Positions 25,803 to 34,769 of a DNA stretch of 64,000 bases are shown here, piece after piece. The notes under the pieces were generated by a model. The model saw nothing but the letters and a program-made list of their open reading frames with translations. It was not told where the DNA came from and made no database searches. The position numbers and the translations under genes were made by a program. The stretch is taken from the NCBI GenBank assembly GCA_024398135.1, contig CP073750.1, forward strand, positions 1,922,001 to 1,986,000, read 5' to 3'. The DNA comes from a bacterium SCSIO 12643 (lineage in GTDB: Bacteria; Bacteroidota; Bacteroidia; Flavobacteriales_G; Salibacteraceae). Each line of letters begins with the position of its first letter. Position 1 is the first letter of the stretch.

Positions 25803-27896
25803 TTAATTTACAGATTGAATTGCGGTGATGGTAACTGTGTTGACAATATCATCTACCAAACATCCACGACTTAAATCATTTACAGGCTTTTTGAGCCCCT
25901 GTAGAACAGGTCCAACGGCTAGAGCTCCGGTTTCTCTTTGAACAGCTTTGTAAGTGTTGTTTCCGGTATTTAAATCCGGGAATACCAGTACCGTGGCTTG
26001 TCCCGCAACCGGAGAGTTTGGTAGTTTCTTTTGACCAACAGCCAAATCTACTGCAGCATCATATTGAATCGGACCTTCGACCAAAATGTCCGGACGAAGT
26101 TTTTTAACTATTTCTGTAGCCTCACGTACTTTTTCTACATCAGCACCTTTTCCGGAAGACCCGGAAGAATACGACAACATGGCTACTTTAGGTTCAATAC
26201 CAAATCGTTTGCTGGTGTCTGCAGATGAAATAGCAATTTCAGCAAGCTGCTGGGCATTTGGATCCGGATTAATTGCGCAATCACCATAAGCGACTACACG
26301 ATCTTCCAGAAGCATAAAGAATACTGAAGATACGGTTTGTGAACCCTCAGAAGTTTTAATAATCTGTAATGCCGGTCGAATGGTATGTTGTGTGGTATGC
26401 GCTGCTCCGGAAACCATTCCATGTGCATCTCCGTGATGTACCATCATTGTACCGAAATAGGAAACATCGGTTAGTGCATCCATGGCCATATCCATATTCA
26501 CACCTTTATGCTGTCTCAAATTGAAATATTCCTGAGCGTATTTTGCACGTAGAGGTGAGGTTTGAGGATTTATAATTTCCAGTTGCTCATAATCAATACT
26601 GATGTTATTTTGATGGGCTAGTGATTTTACCATAGCCTCATCACCAAGTAGAACCAAATCGACTAAATTCTGACTTTGCAGGATCTCAATTGCCTGTAGA
26701 ATTCGAATGTCATTTCCTTCCGGAAGTACAATTTTACGTCTATTATTCCCTGCGATTTTTCTAAGATGATATAAGAACATCTTAGGGGTCATACCCTTGG
26801 ATTTTAATCCAGCAAGTTTCTTAAAGAATTTAGATGCCTCTACATATTTATCAAAAAGATCTAGGCTTAAAGCGATTTTTTGTGTGTCTTTTTGATGAAT
26901 GCTGGATTTTACCTGCTCCGCTTTCACAGATGTTTCAAATGTGAAGCTATCAACGGATAATACAGGGATTTTTTGTGGAAGTCCATCGATTACTTCAAGT
27001 GTTTCGTCTGAAGGTAACATTCCACCAGTCAGAACTATTCCAGAGACATTAGGTCTTTTGTTAGACATGCTGGCTTGCATCGCTCCAACTAAAATATCGG
27101 TTCGATCCCCGGGAGTGATCGCCAAACTTTTTTCGGTCATGAGTTTAAAGTAGTTATTTAAACGCATGGCCACAGTTTGAAAATCGTATACCAGATTATC
27201 CAGATGTTCATGACCGAACAGAACCTTTGCATTCAGTTGTTCTGCAATTTCTCGAACGGACGGACTACTTAAAATTTTATTCGTTGGAATTGCAGATAGC
27301 TCTCCCGCGTGTTCCGGAAGTTCTTTGCGAAGTTTACTTAATAATTCTGTCCTACGCTCCGGTTGAACTTTATTAATGATGGTGCCTAAAATTTTACAAT
27401 TGTGGTCCTGGTATGATTGGATGGCCCATTGAATTGGGGTAAGAATATCATCAATATCACGCCCAAGTCCCTGACCTAATACCAAAACAGGTAAATCGAG
27501 GTTTTTTGCGATCAGGGCATTGAGGTCCAATTCAAACTCTGAACCATCACCAATATAATCTGTTCCCTCACAAATAACAAAGTCGTAAGCTTCCTCGAGT
27601 TGCTTGTATTTATTGATAACCTGTTCAATAAACTGGTCAAATTTGTTATGAGCCAGTAAATTAAGTGCCTCAGTACGTTCCATAGCATAAGTGCTCTCGT
27701 ATGGCTGATCCAGGTTATGGTGATTTAATATAAGTTCAATGTTATGGTCTTTACATCCAACTTGTGTATCACGAATAATGGGCCTAAACAGTGCGACTTT
27801 TTTAGTATGACGAAGGGCCACCTCAAAACAGCCCAAAGCAATTAGAGTCTTTCCTGAATATGGCTCTGATGATGAGATATATAAAGAACGTGCCAT
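25803..27896 (-). CDS. pta: Phosphate acetyltransferase, long form
   Basis: Pta swaps acetyl-CoA and phosphate for acetyl phosphate and CoA. The 697 residues have the long (class II) architecture: an N-terminal P-loop-like domain (SSEPYSGKTLIALG near 7-20) related to BioD/CobB, a DRTGG domain (about 215-330), and the C-terminal PTA catalytic domain (about 375-690) with KIVLPEGNDIR, VSGAAHTTQHTIRPALQII, MLSYSSGSSGK, VEGPIQYDAAVD and VFPDLNTGN. The N-terminal domain is regulatory in enterobacteria. It is first in the pta-ackA-globin operon and has its own TAACTTTG box. Confidence 0.96.
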   Translation of the reverse strand: MARSLYISSSEPYSGKTLIALGCFEVALRHTKKVALFRPIIRDTQVGCKDHNIELILNHHNLDQPYESTYAMERTEALNLLAHNKFDQFIEQVINKYKQLEEAYDFVICEGTDYIGDGSEFELDLNALIAKNLDLPVLVLGQGLGRDIDDILTPIQWAIQSYQDHNCKILGTIINKVQPERRTELLSKLRKELPEHAGELSAIPTNKILSSPSVREIAEQLNAKVLFGHEHLDNLVYDFQTVAMRLNNYFKLMTEKSLAITPGDRTDILVGAMQASMSNKRPNVSGIVLTGGMLPSDETLEVIDGLPQKIPVLSVDSFTFETSVKAEQVKSSIHQKDTQKIALSLDLFDKYVEASKFFKKLAGLKSKGMTPKMFLYHLRKIAGNNRRKIVLPEGNDIRILQAIEILQSQNLVDLVLLGDEAMVKSLAHQNNISIDYEQLEIINPQTSPLRAKYAQEYFNLRQHKGVNMDMAMDALTDVSYFGTMMVHHGDAHGMVSGAAHTTQHTIRPALQIIKTSEGSQTVSSVFFMLLEDRVVAYGDCAINPDPNAQQLAEIAISSADTSKRFGIEPKVAMLSYSSGSSGKGADVEKVREATEIVKKLRPDILVEGPIQYDAAVDLAVGQKKLPNSPVAGQATVLVFPDLNTGNNTYKAVQRETGALAVGPVLQGLKKPVNDLSRGCLVDDIVNTVTITAIQSVN

Positions 27897-27913
27897 GACA
27901 TGAAATTTTAGAG

Positions 27914-27921
27914 CAAAGTTA
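27914..27921 (-). promoter_or_regulatory. TAnnTTTG -7 promoter element before pta
   Basis: On the minus strand TAACTTTG matches TAnnTTTG and ends 17 bases before the pta ATG. It would start the pta-ackA-globin transcript. Confidence 0.55.
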
Positions 27922-28013
27922 GGCTATTATTGGATTTACTGGTGTTTAAAAACATGAAGTTTGAAGGCTGAGGACTTGATATATATCAGTGTTTTTGTGC
28001 AATTATTTTACAC

Positions 28014-28046
28014 AAAAAAAGCTTCTGGTTATTAGAAGCTTTTTTT
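28014..28046 (-). terminator. Rho-independent terminator of pyk
   Basis: A stem AAAAAAAGCTTCT / AGAAGCTTTTTTT with a 7-base loop (GGTTATT) lies 20 bp after the pyk stop, with a T run on the minus strand. The adenine tract also gives a T run for the other direction, but no plus-strand gene precedes it. Confidence 0.85.
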
Positions 28047-28066
28047 AATGATTAAAAGAATGAAAT

Positions 28067-29491
28067 CTATATGTAGCTTAATCGAATCATATTACTCATG
28101 CCCTTACTTTTGATTGGCATACTGGCAATATTTACAACTAAATCATCCTCTTCCAATTGGCCTGTAGCTCTAAGTTTGGCTTTAATATCTTCAATGGTTT
28201 CATCGGTACTAACAAATTTATCGTAGAAGAAAGTACGTGTGCCCCAAACCAAACTCATCATCTTTAAAAGTCTACGGTTTCCGGTAAATACATAAACTCC
28301 GGCTTTTGGTCTGAAGCTGGAAACCTTGAGTGCGGTGTAACCGGAAAAAGTCATGGTGACGATCGCTTTAGCCGAAACCTTCTCCGCGAGGTCCAATGCT
28401 CCAAAACAAATATTGTCTGAAATGTATCTTTTGGTGTTAATTAATGGCTGGAAATCTGCGTTATAGATCCCATCAAATGTTTCAGTTTGCTTAATGATTC
28501 GAGTCATGACTTTAATTACGTCTACCGGATGCTCCCCAACTGAAGTTTCACCGCTAAGCATAACCGCATCGGCTCCGTCCATAACCGCATTGGCCACGTC
28601 ATTTACTTCTGCACGTGATGGAGTGATACTATCGATCATAGATTCCATCATTTGCGTAGCGATAATAACAGGTTTGGCCATCTGTTGGCATTTTAGGACG
28701 ATTTCTTTTTGAAGCAATGGAACTTCTTCTAAAGGAACTTCCACACCCAAATCTCCGCGTGCAACCATAACGGCATCCGTCACTTCAATAATATCATCCA
28801 GATTTTTAATCGCCTCAGGCTTTTCAATTTTAGCTATAATTCTGGAGTCTTTTTCTTTGCCAGTGATGATTTCACGAAGCTCTATAATGTCTTTAGCTTC
28901 ACGTACGAATGACAACCCTATCCAGTGAATGTTTTGTTCCAAAGCGAATTCCAGATCTTTAAGATCTTTTTCGGTTAAACTTGGCATAGATATTTTGGTA
29001 TCCGGAAGATTAACTCCTTTTCTGGAATGTAGAGGACCGCCATAAACCACTTCTAGAAGTGCTTCATCCATGCCATTAGACTCAACAACTTTGAATACCA
29101 GTTTTCCATCATCTACCAGTATTTTGTCTCCTATTTCGACATCTTTAGGAAAAGATTCATAGTTAATATGAACTTTATCAATATCACCTAAATAGGGTTT
29201 GGTGGTGAAAGTCATTTGATGACCTTGCTCCAACATGATAGGTTCGGAATATAAATTCCCAATTCGGATTTTGGGACCTTGAAGATCACCAAGAATTCCA
29301 GTATGTGTATTGAGTTCGTGATCTAGTTCACGAATTGTTTTGATTGTTTCAATTAGGTCTTGATGTACGGCATGTGAGAAATTAATTCTACATACATTCA
29401 CTCCTTCCAGTATCAGTTGTTTGATTGTTTCTCTGGAAGATGTAGCCGGACCTAAAGTGGCAACAATTTTAGTTCTTTTGGGAGCGTTCAT
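28067..29491 (-). CDS. pyk: Pyruvate kinase
   Basis: This final glycolytic enzyme makes pyruvate and ATP from phosphoenolpyruvate. The 474 residues have KIVATLGPATSS near 7-18, the substrate and metal motifs NFSH near 37-40, GDLQGPKIRIG near 68-78, the active-site IIAKIEKPEAIKNLDDII near 218-235, MVARGDLGVE near 240-249, the MMESMI region near 277 and DGADAVMLSGETSVG. The C-terminal domain is typical of the bacterial tetramer. Its ATG overlaps the stop of the IPExxxVDY gene (TAATG), so the two are coupled. A strong terminator follows. Confidence 0.97.
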   Translation of the reverse strand: MNAPKRTKIVATLGPATSSRETIKQLILEGVNVCRINFSHAVHQDLIETIKTIRELDHELNTHTGILGDLQGPKIRIGNLYSEPIMLEQGHQMTFTTKPYLGDIDKVHINYESFPKDVEIGDKILVDDGKLVFKVVESNGMDEALLEVVYGGPLHSRKGVNLPDTKISMPSLTEKDLKDLEFALEQNIHWIGLSFVREAKDIIELREIITGKEKDSRIIAKIEKPEAIKNLDDIIEVTDAVMVARGDLGVEVPLEEVPLLQKEIVLKCQQMAKPVIIATQMMESMIDSITPSRAEVNDVANAVMDGADAVMLSGETSVGEHPVDVIKVMTRIIKQTETFDGIYNADFQPLINTKRYISDNICFGALDLAEKVSAKAIVTMTFSGYTALKVSSFRPKAGVYVFTGNRRLLKMMSLVWGTRTFFYDKFVSTDETIEDIKAKLRATGQLEEDDLVVNIASMPIKSKGMSNMIRLSYI

Positions 29492-29901
29492 TATGTAAGT
29501 TTTGTTTTGACTTTATCTAAAGTCACAGGGAAAGCAGTCAGTACACTTTCTATTTGTTTGATCTTTTTTAGTGCATCTTCAAAATCCAATTCTTCGTAAA
29601 ACCCTGTAACCACCATGAAGTAGTCAATTTGCTTTTGTGTGGGAACCAACAGAGATTTTTCTCCATGATTGCTAATTAAATGAAGTGTGAATTTTTCCGA
29701 TGGATTGGTCCAGTTAAAGTATGCATGTCCATCCAGTTCCTGGATGAAGTAAATATTATCCGGATACTCTTGGGTTGCTTGTAGTTCACATTTTAAAGCA
29801 CGATTAATTTCCCAAGCAAATTTGATGCTTTTTTGGTGACAACTGATCGCAATAACAAAAGCATCAGCATCGGAATCTATTTTAAGGCGCTTTAAAGCCA
29901 T
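29491..29901 (-). CDS. IPExxxVDY family protein (unknown function)
   Basis: The 136-residue protein fits the small family placed between rnc and pyk in Flavobacteriales and annotated by its IPExxxVDY motif. Here the motif is LVPTQKQIDYFM near residues 84-95, in which Val-Pro and Ile-Asp-Tyr match. The rest is a mixed alpha/beta sequence with no signal peptide, so it is cytoplasmic. The biochemical role is not known. The position between rnc and pyk, with a one-base overlap into pyk, supports the family call more than the motif alone. Confidence 0.8.
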   Translation of the reverse strand: MALKRLKIDSDADAFVIAISCHQKSIKFAWEINRALKCELQATQEYPDNIYFIQELDGHAYFNWTNPSEKFTLHLISNHGEKSLLVPTQKQIDYFMVVTGFYEELDFEDALKKIKQIESVLTAFPVTLDKVKTKLT

Positions 29902-29997
29902 ATGAACTCAATTAACCGGACTAAATTAAGGAAAAACGATCCTGAAAGCTTCACATTTTTTGTTAAGGAATTAAAGGGTTAATGTTAAAAAGTGTGC

Positions 29998-30705
29998 TTA
30001 TGATTCAATTTGTTTTAGAGCTTCAGCAGCAGCTTTTTGCTCTGCCTTCTTTTTAGATGCTCCAAGAGCGCTTGCAATTTCGTTACCATCAAAAATCACC
30101 TTGCTTTGAAATGATTGTGGTTCTTCTCTTTGGAAAATGGAAGTGTGAAAGTGTACTTTGACTTTGTTTTTTTGAGCTTTTTCAATCACACGACTCTTAG
30201 GATCAGGTTCTTGCGTTAAAATTGTATTGAAGTCAACATGTGGAGCAAGAATCTGATTACGAATAAACTTATTCGTGGCTTTAAATCCTTTATCCAGGTA
30301 ATAGGCTCCGATAACTGCTTCTAAGGCATTTCCACTCAAAGATGTTTCTTTGATTTCACGTCCCATCTGTACTTCAATAAGTCGGTCTAATTGAAGTGCA
30401 ATGCCCAGATTATTTAGACTGGAACGACTCACAATTCTGGAGCGAATTTGTGTTAAAAAACCTTCTTTTCCTTGTGGAAACTTCTCATATAAAACTTCTG
30501 CAACCACAGAGTCTAATATAGAATCTCCCAGAAATTCCAGACGTTCATTGTTTTGAAATGAACTTTCGTAAACGGATTTATGTCGTAAAGCCTGAAGATA
30601 TAACTCAGGCTTTGATGTCCGAATACCTAAAGATTTTAATAATGTACGGAGATGGGGATTTTCCTTCTCAAGAATAGCAGTCTTCCTGTTAAAGAAGCCA
30701 AACAC
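29998..30705 (-). CDS. rnc: Ribonuclease III
   Basis: RNase III cuts double-stranded RNA in rRNA and mRNA processing. The 235 residues have the catalytic signature ERLEFLGDSILD near 59-70 (with the conserved Glu and Asp), a second acidic set in NALEAVIGAYYLDKG near 127-141, and a C-terminal double-stranded RNA-binding domain with the ASKKKAEQKAAAEALKQI helix. Length is normal for the family. It lies 5 bp after fabF and belongs to the acpP-fabF-rnc run; the flavobacterial gene order acpP-fabF-rnc-IPExxxVDY-pyk is intact. Confidence 0.96.
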   Translation of the reverse strand: MFGFFNRKTAILEKENPHLRTLLKSLGIRTSKPELYLQALRHKSVYESSFQNNERLEFLGDSILDSVVAEVLYEKFPQGKEGFLTQIRSRIVSRSSLNNLGIALQLDRLIEVQMGREIKETSLSGNALEAVIGAYYLDKGFKATNKFIRNQILAPHVDFNTILTQEPDPKSRVIEKAQKNKVKVHFHTSIFQREEPQSFQSKVIFDGNEIASALGASKKKAEQKAAAEALKQIES

Positions 30706-30710
30706 AAATA

Positions 30711-31967
30711 TTAACCTTTGTATTTTCTAAATAATACAGAAGCGTTGTGTCCACCAAAACCAAAAGTGTTGCTTAAGGCTGCATTTACTGTACGTTTTAC
30801 TGATGAACCGAAAGTTAAATTCAAGTCAGAATCAATATTTTCATCATCTGTAAAGTGATTGATCGTTGGTGGGATCTCATCATTATGTACAGCTAGAATT
30901 GTAGCGATAGACTCAACTGCACCAGCAGCTCCAAGTAAGTGACCTGTCATTGATTTTGTAGAACTAATATTAAGCTTGTAAGCATGTTCTCCAAATACAG
31001 ATTTGATTGCTTTAATTTCAGCAATATCGCCTAGAGGTGTTGATGTTCCATGAACGTTGATATAATCTACGTCTGTAGGTACTGCATCGTTAAAATCAGA
31101 TAGTGTCTGCTTCATCACGTTAATGGCGCCCAACCCTTCTGGGTGAGGAGCAGTAATGTGATGTGCATCAGCAGTCATTCCACCACCAATTAACTCTGCA
31201 TAAATCTTCGCACCACGCGCTAGAGCGTGATCTAATTCCTCAATAATTACGGCACCACTACCTTCACCCATAACGAAACCATCACGGTCTGCATCAAATG
31301 GACGAGAAGCTGTTTCAGGAGAATCATTTCTTAAAGAAAGCGCTTGCATAGCGTTAAATCCTCCAATTCCCGATTCTGTAATTGCCGCTTCAGCACCACC
31401 AGTTACCATTACGTCAGCTTTACCCAATCTAATAAGGTTAAAGGCATCAATCATAGCATGTGTAGAAGAAGCACAAGCAGAAACGGTTGCATAATTCGCT
31501 CCTCTAAAGCCATACTTGATAGAAATCTGGCCAGCAGCGATATCTGCAATCATTTTAGGAATAAAAAATGGATTTAGTTTTGGTTTAAAATCGGTCTTAG
31601 CCAAACCAACAACTTCATCCTGATAAGTTTCGATTCCACCAATACCTGAGGCAAAGATGACCCCAACTCGATCTAAATCGAGTTTTTCCGGGTCTAAATT
31701 TGCATCTTTAATGGCTTCATCCGAAGAGATATGAGCGAATTTGGCATACTTATCCATTCGTCTACCTTCTCTTCGATCAAAATATCCATCTACGTCAAAG
31801 TCTTTGACTTCACACGCAAATTTCGTTTTGAAATGCTCCGTGTCAAAATGGGTGATCAAAGCTCCACCACTTTTACCGGCAACTAATGCATTCCAATATT
31901 CAGGTACATTATTACCAATAGGGGTGATTGCCCCTAGTCCAGTTACAACTACTCGTTTTAACTCCAT
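30711..31967 (-). CDS. fabF: 3-oxoacyl-[acyl-carrier-protein] synthase II
   Basis: FabF elongates fatty acids by condensing malonyl-ACP with acyl-ACP. The 418 residues carry the KAS II triad: the active-site Cys in VSACASSTHAM near 164-172, the first His in NVHGTSTPLGD near 303, and the second His in STKSMTGHLLGAAGAVE near 340. RVVVTGLGAITPIGNNVPEYW at the start (in two parts) is the normal N-terminus. It lies 24 bp downstream of acpP and 5 bp upstream of rnc, a standard fatty-acid cluster. Confidence 0.97.
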   Translation of the reverse strand: MELKRVVVTGLGAITPIGNNVPEYWNALVAGKSGGALITHFDTEHFKTKFACEVKDFDVDGYFDRREGRRMDKYAKFAHISSDEAIKDANLDPEKLDLDRVGVIFASGIGGIETYQDEVVGLAKTDFKPKLNPFFIPKMIADIAAGQISIKYGFRGANYATVSACASSTHAMIDAFNLIRLGKADVMVTGGAEAAITESGIGGFNAMQALSLRNDSPETASRPFDADRDGFVMGEGSGAVIIEELDHALARGAKIYAELIGGGMTADAHHITAPHPEGLGAINVMKQTLSDFNDAVPTDVDYINVHGTSTPLGDIAEIKAIKSVFGEHAYKLNISSTKSMTGHLLGAAGAVESIATILAVHNDEIPPTINHFTDDENIDSDLNLTFGSSVKRTVNAALSNTFGFGGHNASVLFRKYKG

Positions 31968-31991
31968 CTCAACAGGGATTAGATAAAAAAA

Positions 31992-32225
31992 TTATTTGTT
32001 ATCTGTAATGTAAGTTACAGCATCTCCAACGGTTGCAATATTTTCTGCTTGATCGTCTGGGATAGCGATTTCAAATTCTTTTTCAAACTCCATAATTAAT
32101 TCAACTGTGTCTAGTGAGTCTGCACCTAGATCGTTAGTAAATGAAGATTCTAGTGTTACTTCACTTTCGTCAACTCCTAATTTGTCAACGATAATAGCTA
32201 TTACTTTTTCTTTAACTTCTGACAT
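31992..32225 (-). CDS. acpP: Acyl carrier protein
   Basis: This is the carrier of growing acyl chains in fatty-acid synthesis. The 77-residue acidic protein has the phosphopantetheine site Ser37 in [12 protein letters not shown]. It is the first gene before fabF and rnc. An 83-bp gap separates it from the deiodinase-like gene upstream on the same strand. Confidence 0.97.
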   Translation of the reverse strand: MSEVKEKVIAIIVDKLGVDESEVTLESSFTNDLGADSLDTVELIMEFEKEFEIAIPDDQAENIATVGDAVTYITDNK

Positions 32226-32308
32226 CTCTGTAAGATATTTAATGTTAATTTATAATCGCGGCAAAGAAAAATAAAAGATGAGTGTTAAACAAGTTTTTAC
32301 AATTTGTT

Positions 32309-32977
32309 TCAATAGTATGCGATAATGTCGTTTTTGTCCTTTCTTTTTAGGTCGGGAACCTTCACGTTATCAAGGGGTAAGCCAACAGGTATGAGTAGGT
32401 ATGGTTGTTCGTTTTCCGGACGATTTAGAATCTTTTTTAAAAATCTCATCGGACTTGGCGTGTGTGTGAGGGCAAATAATCCTGCATTATGGATTGCTGA
32501 AATCAGAAATCCTACAGCAATCCCGACAGATTCATTTACATAATAATTATTGAGTTTTTGATTATCCTCTCCAAACTCATAGGAATGCTTCATTACTATA
32601 ATAAGGTATGGTGCGATATCAATAAACTCTTTAATGTGATTTGTATCGAATTGCTTTAAATCTTCAAGCCATTCTTCACTCATTCTACGCGTATAGTTCT
32701 CGTATTCTTCTTTTTCTGCTGCTTCTCTGATTTTGCTTTTTATTTCCGAATCTGAAACGATACAAAATGTCCATGGCTGTTTATGTGCACCAGAAGGAGC
32801 AGTAGAAGCGGTTTGAATGATATTTTCTAAAATTTCAATTGGAAAAGTCTGATCCGAAAATTCACGTAAAGATCTTCTTTTGTCCATGTGTTCGTAGAAG
32901 TCTTTACTGCGTTGTAGCATTTCATCAGTAGGATAGGTAGTTGGATGATAAGGAATGAAATTTTCGGAATGACTCAT
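32309..32977 (-). CDS. Nitroreductase-fold flavoprotein, iodotyrosine-deiodinase-like
   Basis: The 222-residue protein has the FMN-binding nitroreductase fold, with RRSLREFS near 34-41 and TAPSGAHKQPWTF near 59-71. It resembles iodotyrosine deiodinase (IYD) over nearly all its length. The residues that bind the zwitterion of iodotyrosine in animal IYD (Glu, Tyr and Lys, spaced E-x3-Y-x20-K) are present here with the same spacing as Glu91, Tyr95 and Lys116. VPDLKRK near 209 also matches. It is third in an operon after dihydroorotase and a DUF4296 lipoprotein, 3 bp from the latter. It could reductively dehalogenate halotyrosines or reduce another compound. Confidence 0.85.
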   Translation of the reverse strand: MSHSENFIPYHPTTYPTDEMLQRSKDFYEHMDKRRSLREFSDQTFPIEILENIIQTASTAPSGAHKQPWTFCIVSDSEIKSKIREAAEKEEYENYTRRMSEEWLEDLKQFDTNHIKEFIDIAPYLIIVMKHSYEFGEDNQKLNNYYVNESVGIAVGFLISAIHNAGLFALTHTPSPMRFLKKILNRPENEQPYLLIPVGLPLDNVKVPDLKRKDKNDIIAYY

Positions 32978-32980
32978 ATT

Positions 32981-33361
32981 TTATTTCTGTTTTTGTTTTT
33001 CTGCTTCTTTAAGTAAAGCTTCTTCTTTTGTAAGAATGACTATCACACTATCATAAAGTTCCTGCATTTTCTTAGGGGAATCTTCATAATATTCAAATGA
33101 TGTTTTGAACTGAGGAAGCGTTACATTATGAGCGTTAAATATAACATTATAGTTTTGAAGTACAAGTTCCGAATTGTCTTTACCTCTAATACTAAGTCTT
33201 CTTTGAAAACGGGCCTCAACTTTACAGATGTCAGCCAGAACCTCGATCATTTGAGGTTCTGGAATTAAATCTTCTGGTTTCTTGTTGTTTTCATCATTAA
33301 TACAAGAAGATATTAATGATGTGATTAGAAGGCCTAAAAATAAAATGAGTTTGTTATTCAT
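32981..33361 (-). CDS. DUF4296 lipoprotein
   Basis: The 126-residue product has a lipobox with Cys20 (LISSC) and the DUF4296 pattern LIPEPQMIEVLADICKVEA just after it. The remainder is helical and basic at its end (KEEALLKEAEKQKQK). DUF4296 proteins of unknown function are commonly found next to dihydroorotase in Flavobacteriia, as here (2 bp after pyrC, 3 bp before the deiodinase-like gene). Anchoring in the outer or inner membrane cannot be told apart. Confidence 0.85.
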   Translation of the reverse strand: MNNKLILFLGLLITSLISSCINDENNKKPEDLIPEPQMIEVLADICKVEARFQRRLSIRGKDNSELVLQNYNVIFNAHNVTLPQFKTSFEYYEDSPKKMQELYDSVIVILTKEEALLKEAEKQKQK

Positions 33362-33363
33362 GA

Positions 33364-34698
33364 TTATCTATCAAATTCAAGTCTTTGACCTTGTTTGGAA
33401 TCATCTATTGTGCCATTGTTATAAGCCATATGTCCATTCACAAATGTTTTTTCGACTTGAGTTCTAAACGTGGTCCCTTCAAATGGCGACCAGCCACATT
33501 TATATAATATGTTGCTTTTGTCAACGGTCCAGGGTTTATCCGGATTGATTAAAACCAGGTCTGCAAAGTATCCTTCTCTAATGAATCCTCTGCTTTTAAT
33601 GCTGAAGAGCTTGGCTGGATTATGGCACGCTTTTTCAACGGTTTTGGTAATGTCAAGAACACCATCTAAATGGAATTCCATTAATGCTGTAAGTGAATGT
33701 TGAACCAATGGGCCACCAGAAGGGGTTTTGGTATAAACTCCTGTTTTTTCTTCCAGTGTATGTGGTGCATGATCAGTTGCAATGATATCTAATACGTCAT
33801 TATTCAAGGCATCAATTAATGCTTGTCTGTCTTCTTCATCTTTTACCGCAGGATTCCATTTGATAAAAGCTCCTTTGGTTTTATAATCATCTCGATTGAA
33901 CCATAAATGATGTGTGCATGCTTCTGCAGTGATTCTTTTATCCAAAAGTTTGCCTTGTTCAATCAGTTCTAATTCCTTTTTAGTAGAAAGGTGCATGATG
34001 TGAAGTTGAGAACCATTTTCTTTGGCTAAACGAACCGCTTTACTGGATGATTTGTAACAGGCTTCATGACTACGAATATCTGCGTGATGTTCGTAAGGAA
34101 TATCATCACCGAATTTCTCAACGTATTTCTGCTGGTTTTCTTTTATGGTGTCATCATCTTCACAGTGCGTAGCAATAAGAACCGGTGAGTCCCTGAATAC
34201 ATTATCTAAAGAGTTGTCATTATCTACAACCATATCACCCGTTGATGATCCCATAAATATTTTGATTCCGCAGATTCTAGATGGATCAATACTTCTAATC
34301 TCATTGATGTTACTATTTGTAACACCTAAATAGAACGAGTAATTTCCTAATGAAGTTTTTGCAGCGATATCGTATTTCTTTTCCAGTTCTTCGATGGTTA
34401 CCGCTTGAGGAACTGTATTAGGCATTTCCATAAAAGTGGTAATTCCACCTGCCACTGCAGCAGTTGATTCTGATTGGATATCTCCTTTGTGTGTCAATCC
34501 TGGCTCTCTAAAATGTACCTGATCATCAATTAATCCCGGAATTAGGAATTTATTTTGAGCATCAATGACATGGTCGGCTGATGGGAGTTCAGAAGTTTCT
34601 GTACCTACTTTAGAGATGATTTCATTCTCAATAAGAACAAATCCATTAAAAATTTCGCCTTCATTTACAATACGGGCGTTTTTGATTAATGTGCGCAT
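33364..34698 (-). CDS. pyrC: Dihydroorotase
   Basis: This enzyme closes carbamoyl-aspartate to dihydroorotate in pyrimidine synthesis. The 444 residues show the metal-binding DDQVHFREPGLTHKGD near 58-73, the THCEDDD histidine near 177, the HIMHLSTKKE histidine near 234, and the catalytic Asp in IIATDHAPHTLEEK near 310. It is a type I-like dihydroorotase. Some relatives are allantoinases, but the operon context fits pyrimidine synthesis. A TATTTTTG box precedes it. It heads the operon with the DUF4296 lipoprotein and the deiodinase-like flavoprotein. Confidence 0.92.
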   Translation of the reverse strand: MRTLIKNARIVNEGEIFNGFVLIENEIISKVGTETSELPSADHVIDAQNKFLIPGLIDDQVHFREPGLTHKGDIQSESTAAVAGGITTFMEMPNTVPQAVTIEELEKKYDIAAKTSLGNYSFYLGVTNSNINEIRSIDPSRICGIKIFMGSSTGDMVVDNDNSLDNVFRDSPVLIATHCEDDDTIKENQQKYVEKFGDDIPYEHHADIRSHEACYKSSSKAVRLAKENGSQLHIMHLSTKKELELIEQGKLLDKRITAEACTHHLWFNRDDYKTKGAFIKWNPAVKDEEDRQALIDALNNDVLDIIATDHAPHTLEEKTGVYTKTPSGGPLVQHSLTALMEFHLDGVLDITKTVEKACHNPAKLFSIKSRGFIREGYFADLVLINPDKPWTVDKSNILYKCGWSPFEGTTFRTQVEKTFVNGHMAYNNGTIDDSKQGQRLEFDR

Positions 34699-34718
34699 AT
34701 AGTTTTATTTATGGTGTA

Positions 34719-34726
34719 CAAAAATA
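34719..34726 (-). promoter_or_regulatory. TAnnTTTG -7 promoter element before pyrC
   Basis: On the minus strand TATTTTTG matches TAnnTTTG and ends 20 bases before the dihydroorotase ATG, in the 71-bp gap after the subtilase gene. Confidence 0.55.
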
Positions 34727-34769
34727 AAACAACTATGGTCACACTATCTTTGGATAAGAGGACTATTCA

